Shown here piece after piece: positions 51,594 through 60,730 of a stretch of 64,000 nt of DNA. The stretch is taken from NCBI RefSeq assembly GCF_015500075.1, contig NZ_CP045496.1:2986001-3050000 (forward strand), read 5' to 3'. This DNA comes from Mesorhizobium sp. INR15 (GTDB lineage: Bacteria; Pseudomonadota; Alphaproteobacteria; Rhizobiales; Rhizobiaceae). A program made the translations under genes and the position numbers. Numbering within the stretch: the stretch's first letter is position 1; the number at the start of each line of letters is the position of its first letter. Under the pieces are notes generated by a model. The model was not told the origin of the DNA and made no database searches. It saw nothing but the letters and a program-made list of their open reading frames with translations.

Positions 51594-53258
51594 ATGCCTG
51601 ACAGAAGTGCCGACCTGGTTCTGAGCAATGGCCGCATCTACACGCTGGATCGCGAACGGCCATGGGCCTCGTCGGTCGCCGTCAAGGGCGGGCGCATCGT
51701 GGCGGTCGGTGGCGCCGATGCCGTTGCCGGGCTGACCGGGCCATCGACCGAGGTCGTCGATCTCAAGGGCGCCATGCTGATGCCGGGCATTGTCGACGTG
51801 CACGCACATCTGATGATGGGCGGCCAGGCCGAACTGTTCGAACTGCGCTTCTCGCCGACGGCGCGTTTCAAGGCATTGCTCGAGCGTATCGGCGAGGCGG
51901 CCGCCAAGGCGCCGCAAGGTTCATGGATCATCGGCGGGCAGTGGGGCAGCGACCTGTTGCCGAAGCTGAACACGCTGGAGGCACTGGCCGCGCTCGACAA
52001 GGTCAGCCAGGGCCGCCCGGTGATGCTGCGCGACGATACCTACCACAACCGCTGGATCAATTCGGAAGCGTTGCGGCTGGCCGGCGTTTCCGCCGCCACG
52101 CCGGACCCGGAAAAGGGCTCGATCGGCCGCGACCCGGCGACTGGCGCGCCGACCGGCATGATGATCGAATCCGCCGCCGGCATCGTCGAGAGCACCATCG
52201 CGCTGTCCGGCCACTATACCGAGGAGATGGACCGCGCGGCTATGGCGCAGGCGATCTCGACGCTCAATTCCTACGGCGTCACCGCCTTTCTCGATGCCGC
52301 CGCCATGCAGCCTATCCTCGCGGCGCTGAAGGGGCTCGATGATCGCGGCGAGTTGACGGCCTGGTCGGTGTCGGCGATGCCGGCCGTCGAGCCGTCCTTC
52401 ATGTTCGGCATTGCCGGCGACGAGCTGATCGCGCTGCGCGACCAGTATCGCAGCGCCCATGCCAGGCCCGATTTCGTCAAGGTGTTCCTCGATGGCGTGC
52501 CGGGCGCCCGCACCGCCGCCTTCCATGAGCCCTATACCGAGGATCCGATCGTCGGCTGCTGCTTCCGTGGCTCGACCATCGTCACCGTGCCGGACCTGAT
52601 CCGCTGGGTGGGCAAATGCGAAAAGCTCGGCCTTGGCGTCAAGATCCATTGCGCCGGCGACGCCGCCGTCAGCCAGGCGCTCGATGCCATCGATGTCGTG
52701 CGCTCCTTCAACGGGCCGACCAAGCTCGTGCATCACATCGCCCATGCCAGCTACATCGCGCCTGAAGACATCGCCCGCTTCGCCGAGCTTGGCGTGGCCG
52801 CCGACCTGTCGCCGTTCCTGTGGTATCCGACCAGCTTCCTCGAAGGCCACAAGCAGACGATGGGCGAGGCGCGCGCGCTGCGCTTCTGGCCAAACAAGGA
52901 TCTGCTGGCCGCCGGCGCGCTGCTGGCCGGCGGCTCCGACTGGCCGGTCATGCCCAACCCCGATCCGTGGAACGGCATCGAGGGCCTGGTGACACGGCGC
53001 AACCCGAGCGGCGAATTCGCCGGTGTCGCGCTGTGGCCGGAACAGGCGATCGATGTCGCTACGGCGCTCGAAATCTTCACCATCAACTCGGCCCGCGCCA
53101 TCGGCCTTGCCGACAGGGTCGGCTCGATCGAGATCGGCAAGTCGGCCGACTTCATCAAGCTCGACCGCAACGTGCTGGAAACGCCGGCCGACGAGATCGC
53201 CGATACCAAGGTGATGACCACCTGGTTCGAGGGGAGGGTCGTCTATGAGCGGACCTGA
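51594..53258 (+). CDS. Amidohydrolase, YtcJ-like (Amidohydro_3)
   Basis: A 554-residue metal-dependent hydrolase. H70 and H72 lie in IVDVHAHLMM; other metal-site segments are KIHCAGDAAVS and VHHIAHASYI, with Asp in GGSDWPV. The N-terminal beta-sandwich (LVLSNGRIYTLDRERPWASSVAVKGGRIVAVGG) is typical. YtcJ-like enzymes hydrolyse amides or N-formyl compounds. GAGGAGAGAAACG precedes the start. The CobW gene overlaps its end by 14 nt, which fits a metallochaperone for this enzyme. Confidence 0.9.
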   Translation: MPDRSADLVLSNGRIYTLDRERPWASSVAVKGGRIVAVGGADAVAGLTGPSTEVVDLKGAMLMPGIVDVHAHLMMGGQAELFELRFSPTARFKALLERIGEAAAKAPQGSWIIGGQWGSDLLPKLNTLEALAALDKVSQGRPVMLRDDTYHNRWINSEALRLAGVSAATPDPEKGSIGRDPATGAPTGMMIESAAGIVESTIALSGHYTEEMDRAAMAQAISTLNSYGVTAFLDAAAMQPILAALKGLDDRGELTAWSVSAMPAVEPSFMFGIAGDELIALRDQYRSAHARPDFVKVFLDGVPGARTAAFHEPYTEDPIVGCCFRGSTIVTVPDLIRWVGKCEKLGLGVKIHCAGDAAVSQALDAIDVVRSFNGPTKLVHHIAHASYIAPEDIARFAELGVAADLSPFLWYPTSFLEGHKQTMGEARALRFWPNKDLLAAGALLAGGSDWPVMPNPDPWNGIEGLVTRRNPSGEFAGVALWPEQAIDVATALEIFTINSARAIGLADRVGSIEIGKSADFIKLDRNVLETPADEIADTKVMTTWFEGRVVYERT

Positions 53259-54366
53259 ACCGCTGCCGCGCGCATCGGTTCCGGTGACCATCCTCACCGG
53301 CTTCCTCGGTTCGGGCAAGACCACGGTGCTCAACCGGCTGCTGCGCCGGCCGTCGCTGGTGGGCGCCGCCGTCATCATCAACGAGTTCGGCGCCATCGGG
53401 CTCGACCATCTGCTGATCGAGGCGAGCGAGGAGCAATTCACGCTTCTCGACAATGGCTGCGTCTGCTGCACGGTGCGCGGCGACCTGGTGGCAACGCTGA
53501 AGGCGCTCGACCTGCGCGGCAGGAGCGGCGAGGTGCCTGACATCACGCATGTCGTCATCGAGACGACGGGTCTCGCCGATCCCGCTCCCATCCTGCATAC
53601 GCTGATGGCCGAGCCGGAACTCGCTGGCCGCTACTTTGTCGCCGGCGTCGTCACCACGGTCGATGCGGCCAACGGTCCGGCGACGCTTGAGCGCCATGCC
53701 GAAGCAGCCAAGCAGGTCGCGGTCGCCGACCGGCTTTTGATCACCAAGGCCGATCTGGTCCCGGCGGACAGCCTGGCTGACCTGGAGCGTCGGCTGGCAG
53801 CGCTGGCGCCGACGGCGCGGCAAAGCCGGGCGCAGAATGGCGAGGCGGATTTCGACATCCTCGACAATCAGCATCTTGGCGCCACAGCGGACCGGATCGC
53901 CGGCTGGCTGGAGATGGCGGGTGCCGGCCACGGGCATGAATGCGGGCCGCACTGCGATCATGACCATGGCCATCTCGGCCATGACCATCACGAAGGGGGC
54001 CATCAGGCAGGCGGCCATCATCATCACGGCATCCAGTCCTACAGTTTCGTCATCGATGAGCCGATCGAATGGGCGGCCTTCGCGCGCTGGCTCGACTATG
54101 TCGCGGCGCTCAAGGGCGAGGACCTGCTGCGGCTCAAGGGGCTGGTGCATGTGACGGAGGAGCCGGAACGGCCGCTCGTCCTGCATGGCGTGCAGCATGT
54201 CTTCCATCCGCCTGTCCGGCTCGATGCCTGGCCGTCGGCGGACCGGCGCACGCGGCTGGTCTTTATCGTGCGCGACATTCCAAGGGAGACGATCGCGCGC
54301 ACGCTGACAAAATTCGCGGCCATCGACGCAGCCAGTATCGGCGCGCCGGTGCGCCACGCCGCATGA
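53245..54366 (+). CDS. CobW-type GTPase metallochaperone (COG0523/ZNG1-like)
   Basis: A 373-residue P-loop GTPase. Walker A is GFLGSGKTT (residues 19-27), the metal-binding CxCC is GCVCCT (C72, C74, C75), and the G4-type motif is LLITKAD. A His-rich stretch (residues about 229-261, including HDHGHLGHDHHEGGHQAGGH) binds Zn or related metals. The C-terminal CobW domain follows (FARWLDYVAALKGEDLLRLKG). It overlaps the amidohydrolase gene by 14 nt, so delivery of metal to that enzyme is the simplest explanation. Substrate and metal are inferred. Confidence 0.9.
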   Translation: MSGPEPLPRASVPVTILTGFLGSGKTTVLNRLLRRPSLVGAAVIINEFGAIGLDHLLIEASEEQFTLLDNGCVCCTVRGDLVATLKALDLRGRSGEVPDITHVVIETTGLADPAPILHTLMAEPELAGRYFVAGVVTTVDAANGPATLERHAEAAKQVAVADRLLITKADLVPADSLADLERRLAALAPTARQSRAQNGEADFDILDNQHLGATADRIAGWLEMAGAGHGHECGPHCDHDHGHLGHDHHEGGHQAGGHHHHGIQSYSFVIDEPIEWAAFARWLDYVAALKGEDLLRLKGLVHVTEEPERPLVLHGVQHVFHPPVRLDAWPSADRRTRLVFIVRDIPRETIARTLTKFAAIDAASIGAPVRHAA

Positions 54367-54404
54367 CCATGAAACGCAACAGAAAAAACAGGGGAGAGAC
54401 AGAC

Positions 54405-55589
54405 ATGCAATGGAAATCCAGCCTGCTCATCGCGGCATTCGCCGGCTTGAGCCTTAGCGCCATGGCCGGGACGGCTTCCGCCGCCGGCCCGACCTGCAAG
54501 GACGGAACGATCAAGGTCGGCGCGGTGTCGACCATCACCGGCCCGGCCGACTTCAGCGAAGTGCCGAAGGCGACCAAGGCAGCCTTCGATGCCGTCAACG
54601 CCGCCGGCGGCATCGGCGGCTGCAAGATCGATTACACGATCGCCGACGACAAGGCCGACCCGGCGGTTGCCGCGCAAGCCGCGCGCGACCTGATCGACAA
54701 CAAGGAAGCCGTGGCGCTGGTCGGTTCGGGCAGCCTGCTCGACTGCGCCGTCAATTCCGCCACCTACAGCCGCAAGAAGATCCTGTCCGTGCAAGGCCTC
54801 GGCGTCGACGCCGCCTGCTTCTCGTCGCCCAATGTGTCCCCGGTCAATGTCGGGCCCTACACGCTGTCGACCGCCATGGCCTATTACGCTACCAACCAGC
54901 TGAAGAGCGAGAAGCTCTGCGCCTTCTTCATCATCATCGGCGGCACGCAGGAGGCCTACAAGAAGGCAATCGAGAACTGGGAAAAGATCTCGGGCAAGAA
55001 GATCCATCTCATCGACCTGACATTGCCCTTCCAGGGCGATCTCACGCCCTATGTCATCAAGGCGCGCGATGCCGGCTGCGACGCGGTGCTGACCAACCAG
55101 GTCGAGCCGCAGGTGGTGCAGCTGATCAAGACCGTGGACGCGCAGAAGATCACCGGCATCAACTGGCTGTTCCTGGCGCCGGGCTATACCGAGCAGGTTG
55201 CCTCCGCGCTCGCCGACACCAAGCAGCCGATCTATGTCGGCACCGAATGGGAGCCCTTCACCGAGAAGGGTTCGCCGGCCAACGCGCAGTGGGTGGCCGA
55301 CATGCAGAAGGCCGGCCGGCCGCTGACCGCCTTCTCGCAAGGCGGCTATCTCGCCGCCCAGCTGTTCCTCAAGGTGGTGGCTTCCATTGATGGTGAAGTC
55401 ACGCGTGAAAGCGTGACCAAGGCGCTGCACGACATGCAGCCGATCACCAATCCGCTTTCCGGCAGCGCTTACGTCTTCGGCACGGCGAAGGTCCATTCGC
55501 CGATGCAGGCGACGAAGGTGATGAAGCTGGAAAAGGGCGCCTGGACCGTAGAGACGCCCGAGTGGGTTGTGCTGCCGCAGGTCAAGTGA
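54405..55589 (+). CDS. ABC transporter substrate-binding protein, branched-chain amino acid type
   Basis: A 394-residue type I periplasmic binding protein with signal peptide (SSLLIAAFAGLSLSAMAGTASA). The opening TIKVGAVSTITGPADFSEVPKATKAAFDAVNAAGGIGGCK is the LivK fold. Cys in PTCKDG and GGCKID may form a disulfide. It has the C-terminal HDMQPITNPLSGS. GGGGAGAG precedes the start. It follows CobW and is separated from its permease by a strong terminator. The ligand might be the amide substrate of the amidohydrolase. Confidence 0.9.
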   Translation: MQWKSSLLIAAFAGLSLSAMAGTASAAGPTCKDGTIKVGAVSTITGPADFSEVPKATKAAFDAVNAAGGIGGCKIDYTIADDKADPAVAAQAARDLIDNKEAVALVGSGSLLDCAVNSATYSRKKILSVQGLGVDAACFSSPNVSPVNVGPYTLSTAMAYYATNQLKSEKLCAFFIIIGGTQEAYKKAIENWEKISGKKIHLIDLTLPFQGDLTPYVIKARDAGCDAVLTNQVEPQVVQLIKTVDAQKITGINWLFLAPGYTEQVASALADTKQPIYVGTEWEPFTEKGSPANAQWVADMQKAGRPLTAFSQGGYLAAQLFLKVVASIDGEVTRESVTKALHDMQPITNPLSGSAYVFGTAKVHSPMQATKVMKLEKGAWTVETPEWVVLPQVK

Positions 55590-55616
55590 CCCGGCACTCC
55601 TGACAGCATGACCCTT

Positions 55617-55647
55617 GGGCGGCGGCCCCAACCCGCCGCCCTTTTTT
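55617..55647 (+). terminator. Rho-independent terminator between binding-protein and permease genes
   Basis: GGGCGGCGG (55617-55625), a 7-nt loop and CCGCCGCCC (55633-55641) are followed by six T. This is a strong terminator 28 nt after the binding-protein stop and 29 nt before the permease start, probably giving partial readthrough so that the binding protein is made in excess. Confidence 0.9.
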
Positions 55648-55675
55648 CCGGACTTTCCTGTAACCTGGACATCTG

Positions 55676-56545
55676 ATGAACGCATTGCTCACATCCGCCG
55701 TGGCGGGGCTGACAGCCGGAGGCACCTATGCCTTGCTTGGCGTCTGCGCCGTCTTCACCTACCGGCTGGTCGCCGTGGTCAATTTCACCGGCGCCGCGAT
55801 CGGCACGGCCGGCACCTTCGTGCTGATCGCGCTCTTCGAAGCGGGCTTCCCGGTCTGGCCATCGGTGCTGGCGGGTGTCGCTGCCGGCACCGGGGTCGGT
55901 GTTCTCATCGGCTTCATCATGACCAGGTGGTTCGGCGAGGCCAGCGCCTCGACCAAGGCGGCGGTCACCGTCGCGCTGCTGGTCGGCATCATAGCGGTCG
56001 GGCTTCGGCTCACCGGCGGCCAGCATCCGCACAATATGCCGGAACTGTTTCCAGGTTCCGCCTTCCGCATGGCCGGCGTCGAGGTCACCATCGCCTCGGT
56101 GCTGACGATCGGGCTGGCAGCACTTTTCACCGTGCTTGCCGACCTGTTCCTCAACAACACCAAGGTTGGTCTCAATCTGCGCGCGCTGGCCGACCGGCCG
56201 ATGGCGGCTGAGCTGCTCGGCATCCGCGTGCAGCTTCTGTCGCTGCTGGTCTGGGGCATGACCGGCGCCTTCACCACATTCGCGCTGATGATCATCGCGC
56301 CGCAGCGCTCACCGAATTTCATGACGCTCAGCCTGCTCGTGGTACCGGCACTGGCGGCGGCTCTTGTCGGCCTGTTCCGCAGCTTCTGGCGCACGCTGGC
56401 CGGCGGCATCGCACTTGGCGTCATCGAAGGCATGGCAAGCTCGGTCGACAGCATCAGCCAATACCGCAGCGCCATTCCCTTCCTGGTGGTGCTCGCCGTT
56501 CTGCTCTGGTCGCAGCGGGAGGCTCGCTGGGATGAAGCGCGCTAG
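55676..56545 (+). CDS. ABC transporter permease, LivH type
   Basis: A 289-residue inner-membrane permease with about eight helices. It opens LTSAVAGLTAGGTYALLGVCAVFTYRLVAVVNFTGAAIGTAGTFVLIALF and has the coupling loop LRALADRPMAAELLGIRVQLLSLLVWGMTGAFTTFALMI. It overlaps the fused LivM-LivG gene by 14 nt. A terminator separates it from the binding protein upstream. Confidence 0.9.
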   Translation: MNALLTSAVAGLTAGGTYALLGVCAVFTYRLVAVVNFTGAAIGTAGTFVLIALFEAGFPVWPSVLAGVAAGTGVGVLIGFIMTRWFGEASASTKAAVTVALLVGIIAVGLRLTGGQHPHNMPELFPGSAFRMAGVEVTIASVLTIGLAALFTVLADLFLNNTKVGLNLRALADRPMAAELLGIRVQLLSLLVWGMTGAFTTFALMIIAPQRSPNFMTLSLLVVPALAAALVGLFRSFWRTLAGGIALGVIEGMASSVDSISQYRSAIPFLVVLAVLLWSQREARWDEAR

Positions 56546-58247
56546 TCTCCGGGCCTCGCTGGTCGTTGTCATCGCGGCGGTCATCCTTGGCGGCGTCATC
56601 GCCGGCCTCCTGCCGTCCTACTGGGTGTTCCTGGCGACATCGGTGCTGATCACCGGCGTCGCGCTGCAGAGCCTCGGTCTCGTCGCCGGGCGCACCGGCA
56701 TGATCGCGCTGTGCCAGATGTCGTTCGCCGGCGTCGGCGCCTGGACCGTCGGCTATCTCAATCTCGCCGAAGCACCGGGCGGCCTTGCCGTCTGGATCCT
56801 GATCGGCGGCCTGGCGGCGGTGCCGCTTGGCGTCGCCATCGGCCTGCCGGCGCTCAGGCTGCGCGGGATCAACCTTGCCATCGTCACGCTGTCCTTCGCC
56901 ACCGCTTTCGACACCATCCTGGCGACCATGACCTATCCCGGCCAGACCGACTTCCTGCAAGTGCCGAGGCCGGAACTGTTCGACAGCGACGAGGGCTATT
57001 TTGTCTTTGTGCTGCTGTTCTACGTAGTCATTGCCGTGGCGCTTGAAATCCTCAGCCGCTCGCGTCTCGGCGCCTCCTGGCTGGCCGTGCGGCACTCTGA
57101 ACGCGCGGCGGCGGCGCATGGCGTCAGCATCGCCACGGCCAAGCTGTCGGCCTTCGCCATCTCGGCCTTTGTCGCCGGCATTTCGGGCGGGCTTCTGGCC
57201 GGCTATCTCGGCACGCTGGTTTCCGAGAATTTCAGCATGATGCAGTCCCTGTCGCTCTACGCCGTGGCCGTCATGACGGGCGCGCATTTCGCCGAGGGCG
57301 CCATCATAGGCGGCGTGCTGGTCGTCATGTTCCCGGAAATCCTGCGCCGGCTGGACCTGCCGCAGGACATCGGCAACGTGCTGTTCGCCATCGGCGCCAC
57401 GCAGGCGCTGTCGACCGGCGAGACGATGAGCGAGACCTTTCGGCGGCAGTTCCGCAAACTGCTGCCGGCGCGCCAGCCAAAGGCCGCGACCGGCCAGGCG
57501 AGCGACCTGCCGGCGGCCGTCGCGCATCCAACCGGTGCCGCGCTCACCATCGAAAACCTCACCGTGCGCTATGGCAGCGTGGTGGCGCTCGACGGCGTCA
57601 GCCTGACGGTTGCCGCCGGCACGGTGGCCGGGCTGATCGGTCCCAACGGGGCGGGGAAGTCGACCTTCATCGATGCCGTCGCCGGGTTCCTGGCGAATTA
57701 TGAGGGCAGCATCAAGCTCGGCGGCAAGCCGCTGGAAGGCATGCCGGCGCATCTGCGTGCCCGCGAAGGCGTGCGCCGGACATGGCAGACCAACCGAATC
57801 GCGCCCGAACTCACCGTCGGCGGCTATATCGCGCTGGGGGCCAAGGGCCTGTCGGCCAGCGAGACCAAGGCGCTGCTCGACTGGCTGGATTGTCCGCATC
57901 CCGATGCGCTTGTCGTTTCGGTCGATGCCGGCACCAGGCGCCTGCTCGATGTCGCCGGCGTGGTCGCCGCGCGCCCGGCGGTGGTGCTGCTCGACGAGCC
58001 GGCAGCCGGCCAGTCGCATGAGGAGAGCGTGCGGCTGGGGCAACGCATCGCCGAAATCCCAAAACTGTTCGGCTCGGCGGTGCTTCTGGTCGAGCATGAC
58101 ATGGATCTGGTGCGCGCCGTCTGCTCGGAGATCACCGTGCTCGATTTCGGCCGCGTCATTGCCTCGGGTCCGCCCGCCAAGGTGCTGGACCAGGGATCGG
58201 TGAAGAAGGCCTATCTCGGCATCGAGGAAGAGAGTGTCGCGGCATGA
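56532..58247 (+). CDS. Fused LivM-LivG: permease and ATPase in one chain
   Basis: A 571-residue fusion. Residues 1-about 310 are the LivM-type permease (ALCQMSFAGVGAWTVGYLN, LRLRGINLAIVTLSFATAFDTIL, RHSERAAAAHGVSIATAKLSAFAISAF). Residues about 335-571 are a LivG-type ATPase: Walker A GPNGAGKST, Walker B VVLLDEPAAGQSHEE and the switch LLVEHDMDLV. The ABC signature is degenerate: VDAGTRRLLDVAG in place of LSYGQQRLLEIA. GGGAGG precedes ATG 56532. This tethering fixes one ATPase per permease; the partner ATPase is the LivF protein at 58244. Confidence 0.9.
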   Translation: MKRASLRASLVVVIAAVILGGVIAGLLPSYWVFLATSVLITGVALQSLGLVAGRTGMIALCQMSFAGVGAWTVGYLNLAEAPGGLAVWILIGGLAAVPLGVAIGLPALRLRGINLAIVTLSFATAFDTILATMTYPGQTDFLQVPRPELFDSDEGYFVFVLLFYVVIAVALEILSRSRLGASWLAVRHSERAAAAHGVSIATAKLSAFAISAFVAGISGGLLAGYLGTLVSENFSMMQSLSLYAVAVMTGAHFAEGAIIGGVLVVMFPEILRRLDLPQDIGNVLFAIGATQALSTGETMSETFRRQFRKLLPARQPKAATGQASDLPAAVAHPTGAALTIENLTVRYGSVVALDGVSLTVAAGTVAGLIGPNGAGKSTFIDAVAGFLANYEGSIKLGGKPLEGMPAHLRAREGVRRTWQTNRIAPELTVGGYIALGAKGLSASETKALLDWLDCPHPDALVVSVDAGTRRLLDVAGVVAARPAVVLLDEPAAGQSHEESVRLGQRIAEIPKLFGSAVLLVEHDMDLVRAVCSEITVLDFGRVIASGPPAKVLDQGSVKKAYLGIEEESVAA

Positions 58248-58936
58248 GCAAGCTGGTCGTCTCCTCGCTCTCCATCAACCGCGCTGAACTGCCCGTTGTG
58301 TCAGAGGTCGACATCGCGGCGCAAAGCGGCGCCATCAGCGTCGTGCTGGGCGCCAACGGCGCCGGCAAGACGACGCTGCTCGAAGGCCTGTCGGGCATCA
58401 TTCCGGTCGCCGGCGGCGCGATCGCCATCGATGGCCGCGAGATCCAGAAGGCGCGGCCCGGCGTGCGTTCGCGCGAAGGGCTTGCCCATGTCGAGCAGGG
58501 GCGCACCGTGTTCCGGCAACTGACCACCGAGGAGAACCTGAGGGTCAGCCTGCATCCGTCCGCCGACATCGCGGAAGCCTATGCGCTGTTTCCCGAACTG
58601 GTGCAGCGCCGCACGGTCAAGGCGAGCCTCTTGTCAGGCGGCGAGCAGCAGATGCTGGTCATCGCGCGGGCTCTTCTTACACGGCCGAAGGTGCTCCTGA
58701 TCGACGAGATGTCGGCGGGACTGGCGCCGGTGATCGTGACCCGGCTGATGAGCGCGGTGCGCAAGCTCGCAGACAATGGCCTGGCTGTGCTGCTGGTCGA
58801 ACAGTTCGCCGCACTCGCTTTGTCGATCGGCGACCGCGCCTATGTCATGCGCCGCGGCCGCGTCGTCCATGACGGCGACTGCGCCGGGCTGCTCAAGTCG
58901 CCGGACAAACTGCACCGGCTTTATCTCGGGGGGTAG
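58244..58936 (+). CDS. ABC transporter ATPase, LivF type
   Basis: A 230-residue nucleotide-binding protein: Walker A GANGAGKTT, signature LSGGEQQML, Walker B LLIDEMSAGLAP and the LivF-type LLVEQFAALALSIGDRAYVMRRGRV. The start overlaps the previous stop (ATGA), so translation is coupled. It is the last gene of the transporter operon; the MarR gene converges on it 8 nt away. Confidence 0.92.
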   Translation: MSKLVVSSLSINRAELPVVSEVDIAAQSGAISVVLGANGAGKTTLLEGLSGIIPVAGGAIAIDGREIQKARPGVRSREGLAHVEQGRTVFRQLTTEENLRVSLHPSADIAEAYALFPELVQRRTVKASLLSGGEQQMLVIARALLTRPKVLLIDEMSAGLAPVIVTRLMSAVRKLADNGLAVLLVEQFAALALSIGDRAYVMRRGRVVHDGDCAGLLKSPDKLHRLYLGG

Positions 58937-58943
58937 GGAAAAC

Positions 58944-59552
58944 CTATCGCCGCAGCCTGGTGTCCTGGTCGGTCAGCCGCGAATTCACCAGCTTGCCGAG
59001 CAAGGTCACGAACTGCTTCTGCTCCTCGGCGGTCAGCGCGCCGGCCCAGTATTGTTCGCGGCTGTTGTACTGGACGAACATCCGCCGGAACGCCTCATGG
59101 CCGGCCGGGGTGATCTTGATGATCGCCACACGGCGATCGTCCGGCGAGATGCGGCGCGTCACGTAGCCCAGTTCGAACAGTTCATCGACGATTGTCGAGA
59201 TCGCCGCGCGGCTGCGGTTGCACAGCCGCGTCAGGTCGCGCATCTCGATCTCCTCGAACAGCGACAGCACCAGCAAGGGGTTGATAACCGGCACCGATCC
59301 CTGCCGTTCGCGAATGGTGGCGCTGATGTCGTAGGAGACGAGGTCGGCCCCGCAGGACAGGCTCATGCACAGCCGCATCGCATCCGGCGCGATCTCGGGA
59401 AAACGGCGCGGGATCTCGCGCACCGCGAGCTCGACCAGGCTCCACAATGTCGTTGTCTGCGAGGTTTCGTCGGCCAGAAAACCGGCTGGCCCGGAGACAG
59501 TCTCCGGCGTGGCTGCCTTGGCGTCGGGATTGGAGCCGCGCGGCTTTTTCAT
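58944..59552 (-). CDS. MarR-family transcriptional regulator
   Basis: A 202-residue protein. The HTH-wing region is NPLLVLSLFEEIEMRDLTRLCNRSRAAISTIVDELFELGYVTRRISPDDRRVAIIKITPAGHEAF. An extended N-terminus of about 75 residues (ETSQTTTLWSLVELAVREIP and onward) precedes the usual domain. The start at 59552 is chosen for its Lys-rich opening (MKKPRGS). It is divergent from the binding-protein gene at 59864, whose promoter region carries repeated GATAAG motifs. Confidence 0.85.
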   Translation of the reverse strand: MKKPRGSNPDAKAATPETVSGPAGFLADETSQTTTLWSLVELAVREIPRRFPEIAPDAMRLCMSLSCGADLVSYDISATIRERQGSVPVINPLLVLSLFEEIEMRDLTRLCNRSRAAISTIVDELFELGYVTRRISPDDRRVAIIKITPAGHEAFRRMFVQYNSREQYWAGALTAEEQKQFVTLLGKLVNSRLTDQDTRLRR

Positions 59553-59718
59553 CGCGCCACCTGTGGCGCCGTGTCGATCCGTTGCCAAACCATCGCGGAC
59601 GTTCCCATTCCCTTTGATCCACCTTTGAACGGCCCAAGAGCCGTTTTGTCCAGCGGCATCTTCCGATTGCCTGAGGCAAATCAGTCCGCCGCCGCCTGTC
59701 ACTCAATAAGGCATAATC

Positions 59719-59770
59719 GATAAGAAATTAATAGATAAGATATTGACAAACTCAGATAGATAACGTGTTA
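59719..59770 (+). promoter_or_regulatory. Promoter region of the polar amino-acid-type ABC operon
   Basis: TTGACA (59743-59748) precedes a weak -10 (TGTTAA around 59766). Two GATAAG motifs at 59719 and 59734, 15 bp apart, plus GATAGATAAC at 59755 could be sites for the divergent MarR protein. Confidence 0.5.
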
Positions 59771-59863
59771 ATCATCGTGCTGGTGCATGGCGGGAGGCCG
59801 TGGACAAACAAGCGATCGCAGCCACCGGCATGGCCAAGGCCGCTGCGACTGGGAGGGGAAGAG

Positions 59864-60730
59864 ATGATCAGGAAAAACGCAGCCAGAACCATGTCCGCGG
59901 TTTTGGGAGTGGCCGTGCTGTGCGCCGCGGCCTCGCTGACGGGCACAGCGGCGCAGGCGGTGGAAAAGCCGGTGGTGCCGCGGAAATATCTCGACGAAGG
60001 GGTGCATGCCGGCATGCTCTGCGCCACCGGCGTGATCTCCTTCTGCGATCCTGGCTCGACCGTGGGGCAAGGCATCTTGGCCGAATTCGCTCACATCTGG
60101 GGCGAGGAAGCCGGGGTCAAGGTGGATGTCGTCGGCAGCTCGTGGGAAGCGCTGATGCCGTCCGCCATCAGCGGGCGCACCGACGTTGTGGCCGGCATCG
60201 GCGATTATGAAAGCCGCCACAACCAGTTCACCTTCGTCAACCTGTTCTGGAATTCGGACTCGTTCCTGGTGCCGGCCGGCAATCCGCTCGGCATCAAGGC
60301 GCCGATGGACCTGTGCGGGCGCCGCATGTCGGCGGCCACCGGCTCGGGTGAACTGATGACGGTGCGGGCGATCAGCGCGGAGTGCGTCAAGCAAGGCAAG
60401 CCGGCCATTGTCGAGGTCGAGTTCGGCGAACAGCCGCCGACATTCCTGGCGGTGCAGACCGATCGTGCCGACGCCACCGTCACCGACATTTTCGCCGCCG
60501 ACGAGCTGATCAAGAACAACCCGAAGGTCTACGCGGAAGGCTTCCGCAAGCGTTCGGAATGGATGTGGGGCGTGGCCGTTCCGGTCGCCAACAAGGATAT
60601 GCTGGCGCTGGTTTCCTATGGCGTGCAGCAGGCGATCGCCGACGGCAAGTTCAAGGCGGTGCTCGACAAATACGGCTTCGGCGAAATCCTTGCCGACCGG
60701 CTGATGGTCAACACCAAGCCAGCCGAATGA
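59864..60730 (+). CDS. ABC transporter substrate-binding protein, polar amino acid (SBP_bac_3) type
   Basis: A 288-residue type II periplasmic binding protein with signal peptide (ending AAASLTGTAAQA). The fold signs are VKVDVVGSSWEALMPSAISGRTDVVAGIGDYESRHNQFTFVNLF and LCGRRMSAATGSGELM. Three Cys pairs are possible (LCATGVISFC, DLCGR, AECVKQG). The start has GGGAGGGG upstream. It overlaps the permease start and forms a three-gene importer. Confidence 0.88.
   Translation: MIRKNAARTMSAVLGVAVLCAAASLTGTAAQAVEKPVVPRKYLDEGVHAGMLCATGVISFCDPGSTVGQGILAEFAHIWGEEAGVKVDVVGSSWEALMPSAISGRTDVVAGIGDYESRHNQFTFVNLFWNSDSFLVPAGNPLGIKAPMDLCGRRMSAATGSGELMTVRAISAECVKQGKPAIVEVEFGEQPPTFLAVQTDRADATVTDIFAADELIKNNPKVYAEGFRKRSEWMWGVAVPVANKDMLALVSYGVQQAIADGKFKAVLDKYGFGEILADRLMVNTKPAE

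Noticed and set aside
54096..55685. Minus-strand open frame across the binding-protein gene
   Set aside because: It is the reverse complement of a clear LivK-type gene and has antisense-type composition.
56454..58097. Minus-strand 547-codon frame across the fused permease-ATPase gene
   Set aside because: Antisense shadow; the plus strand has Walker motifs and permease signatures.
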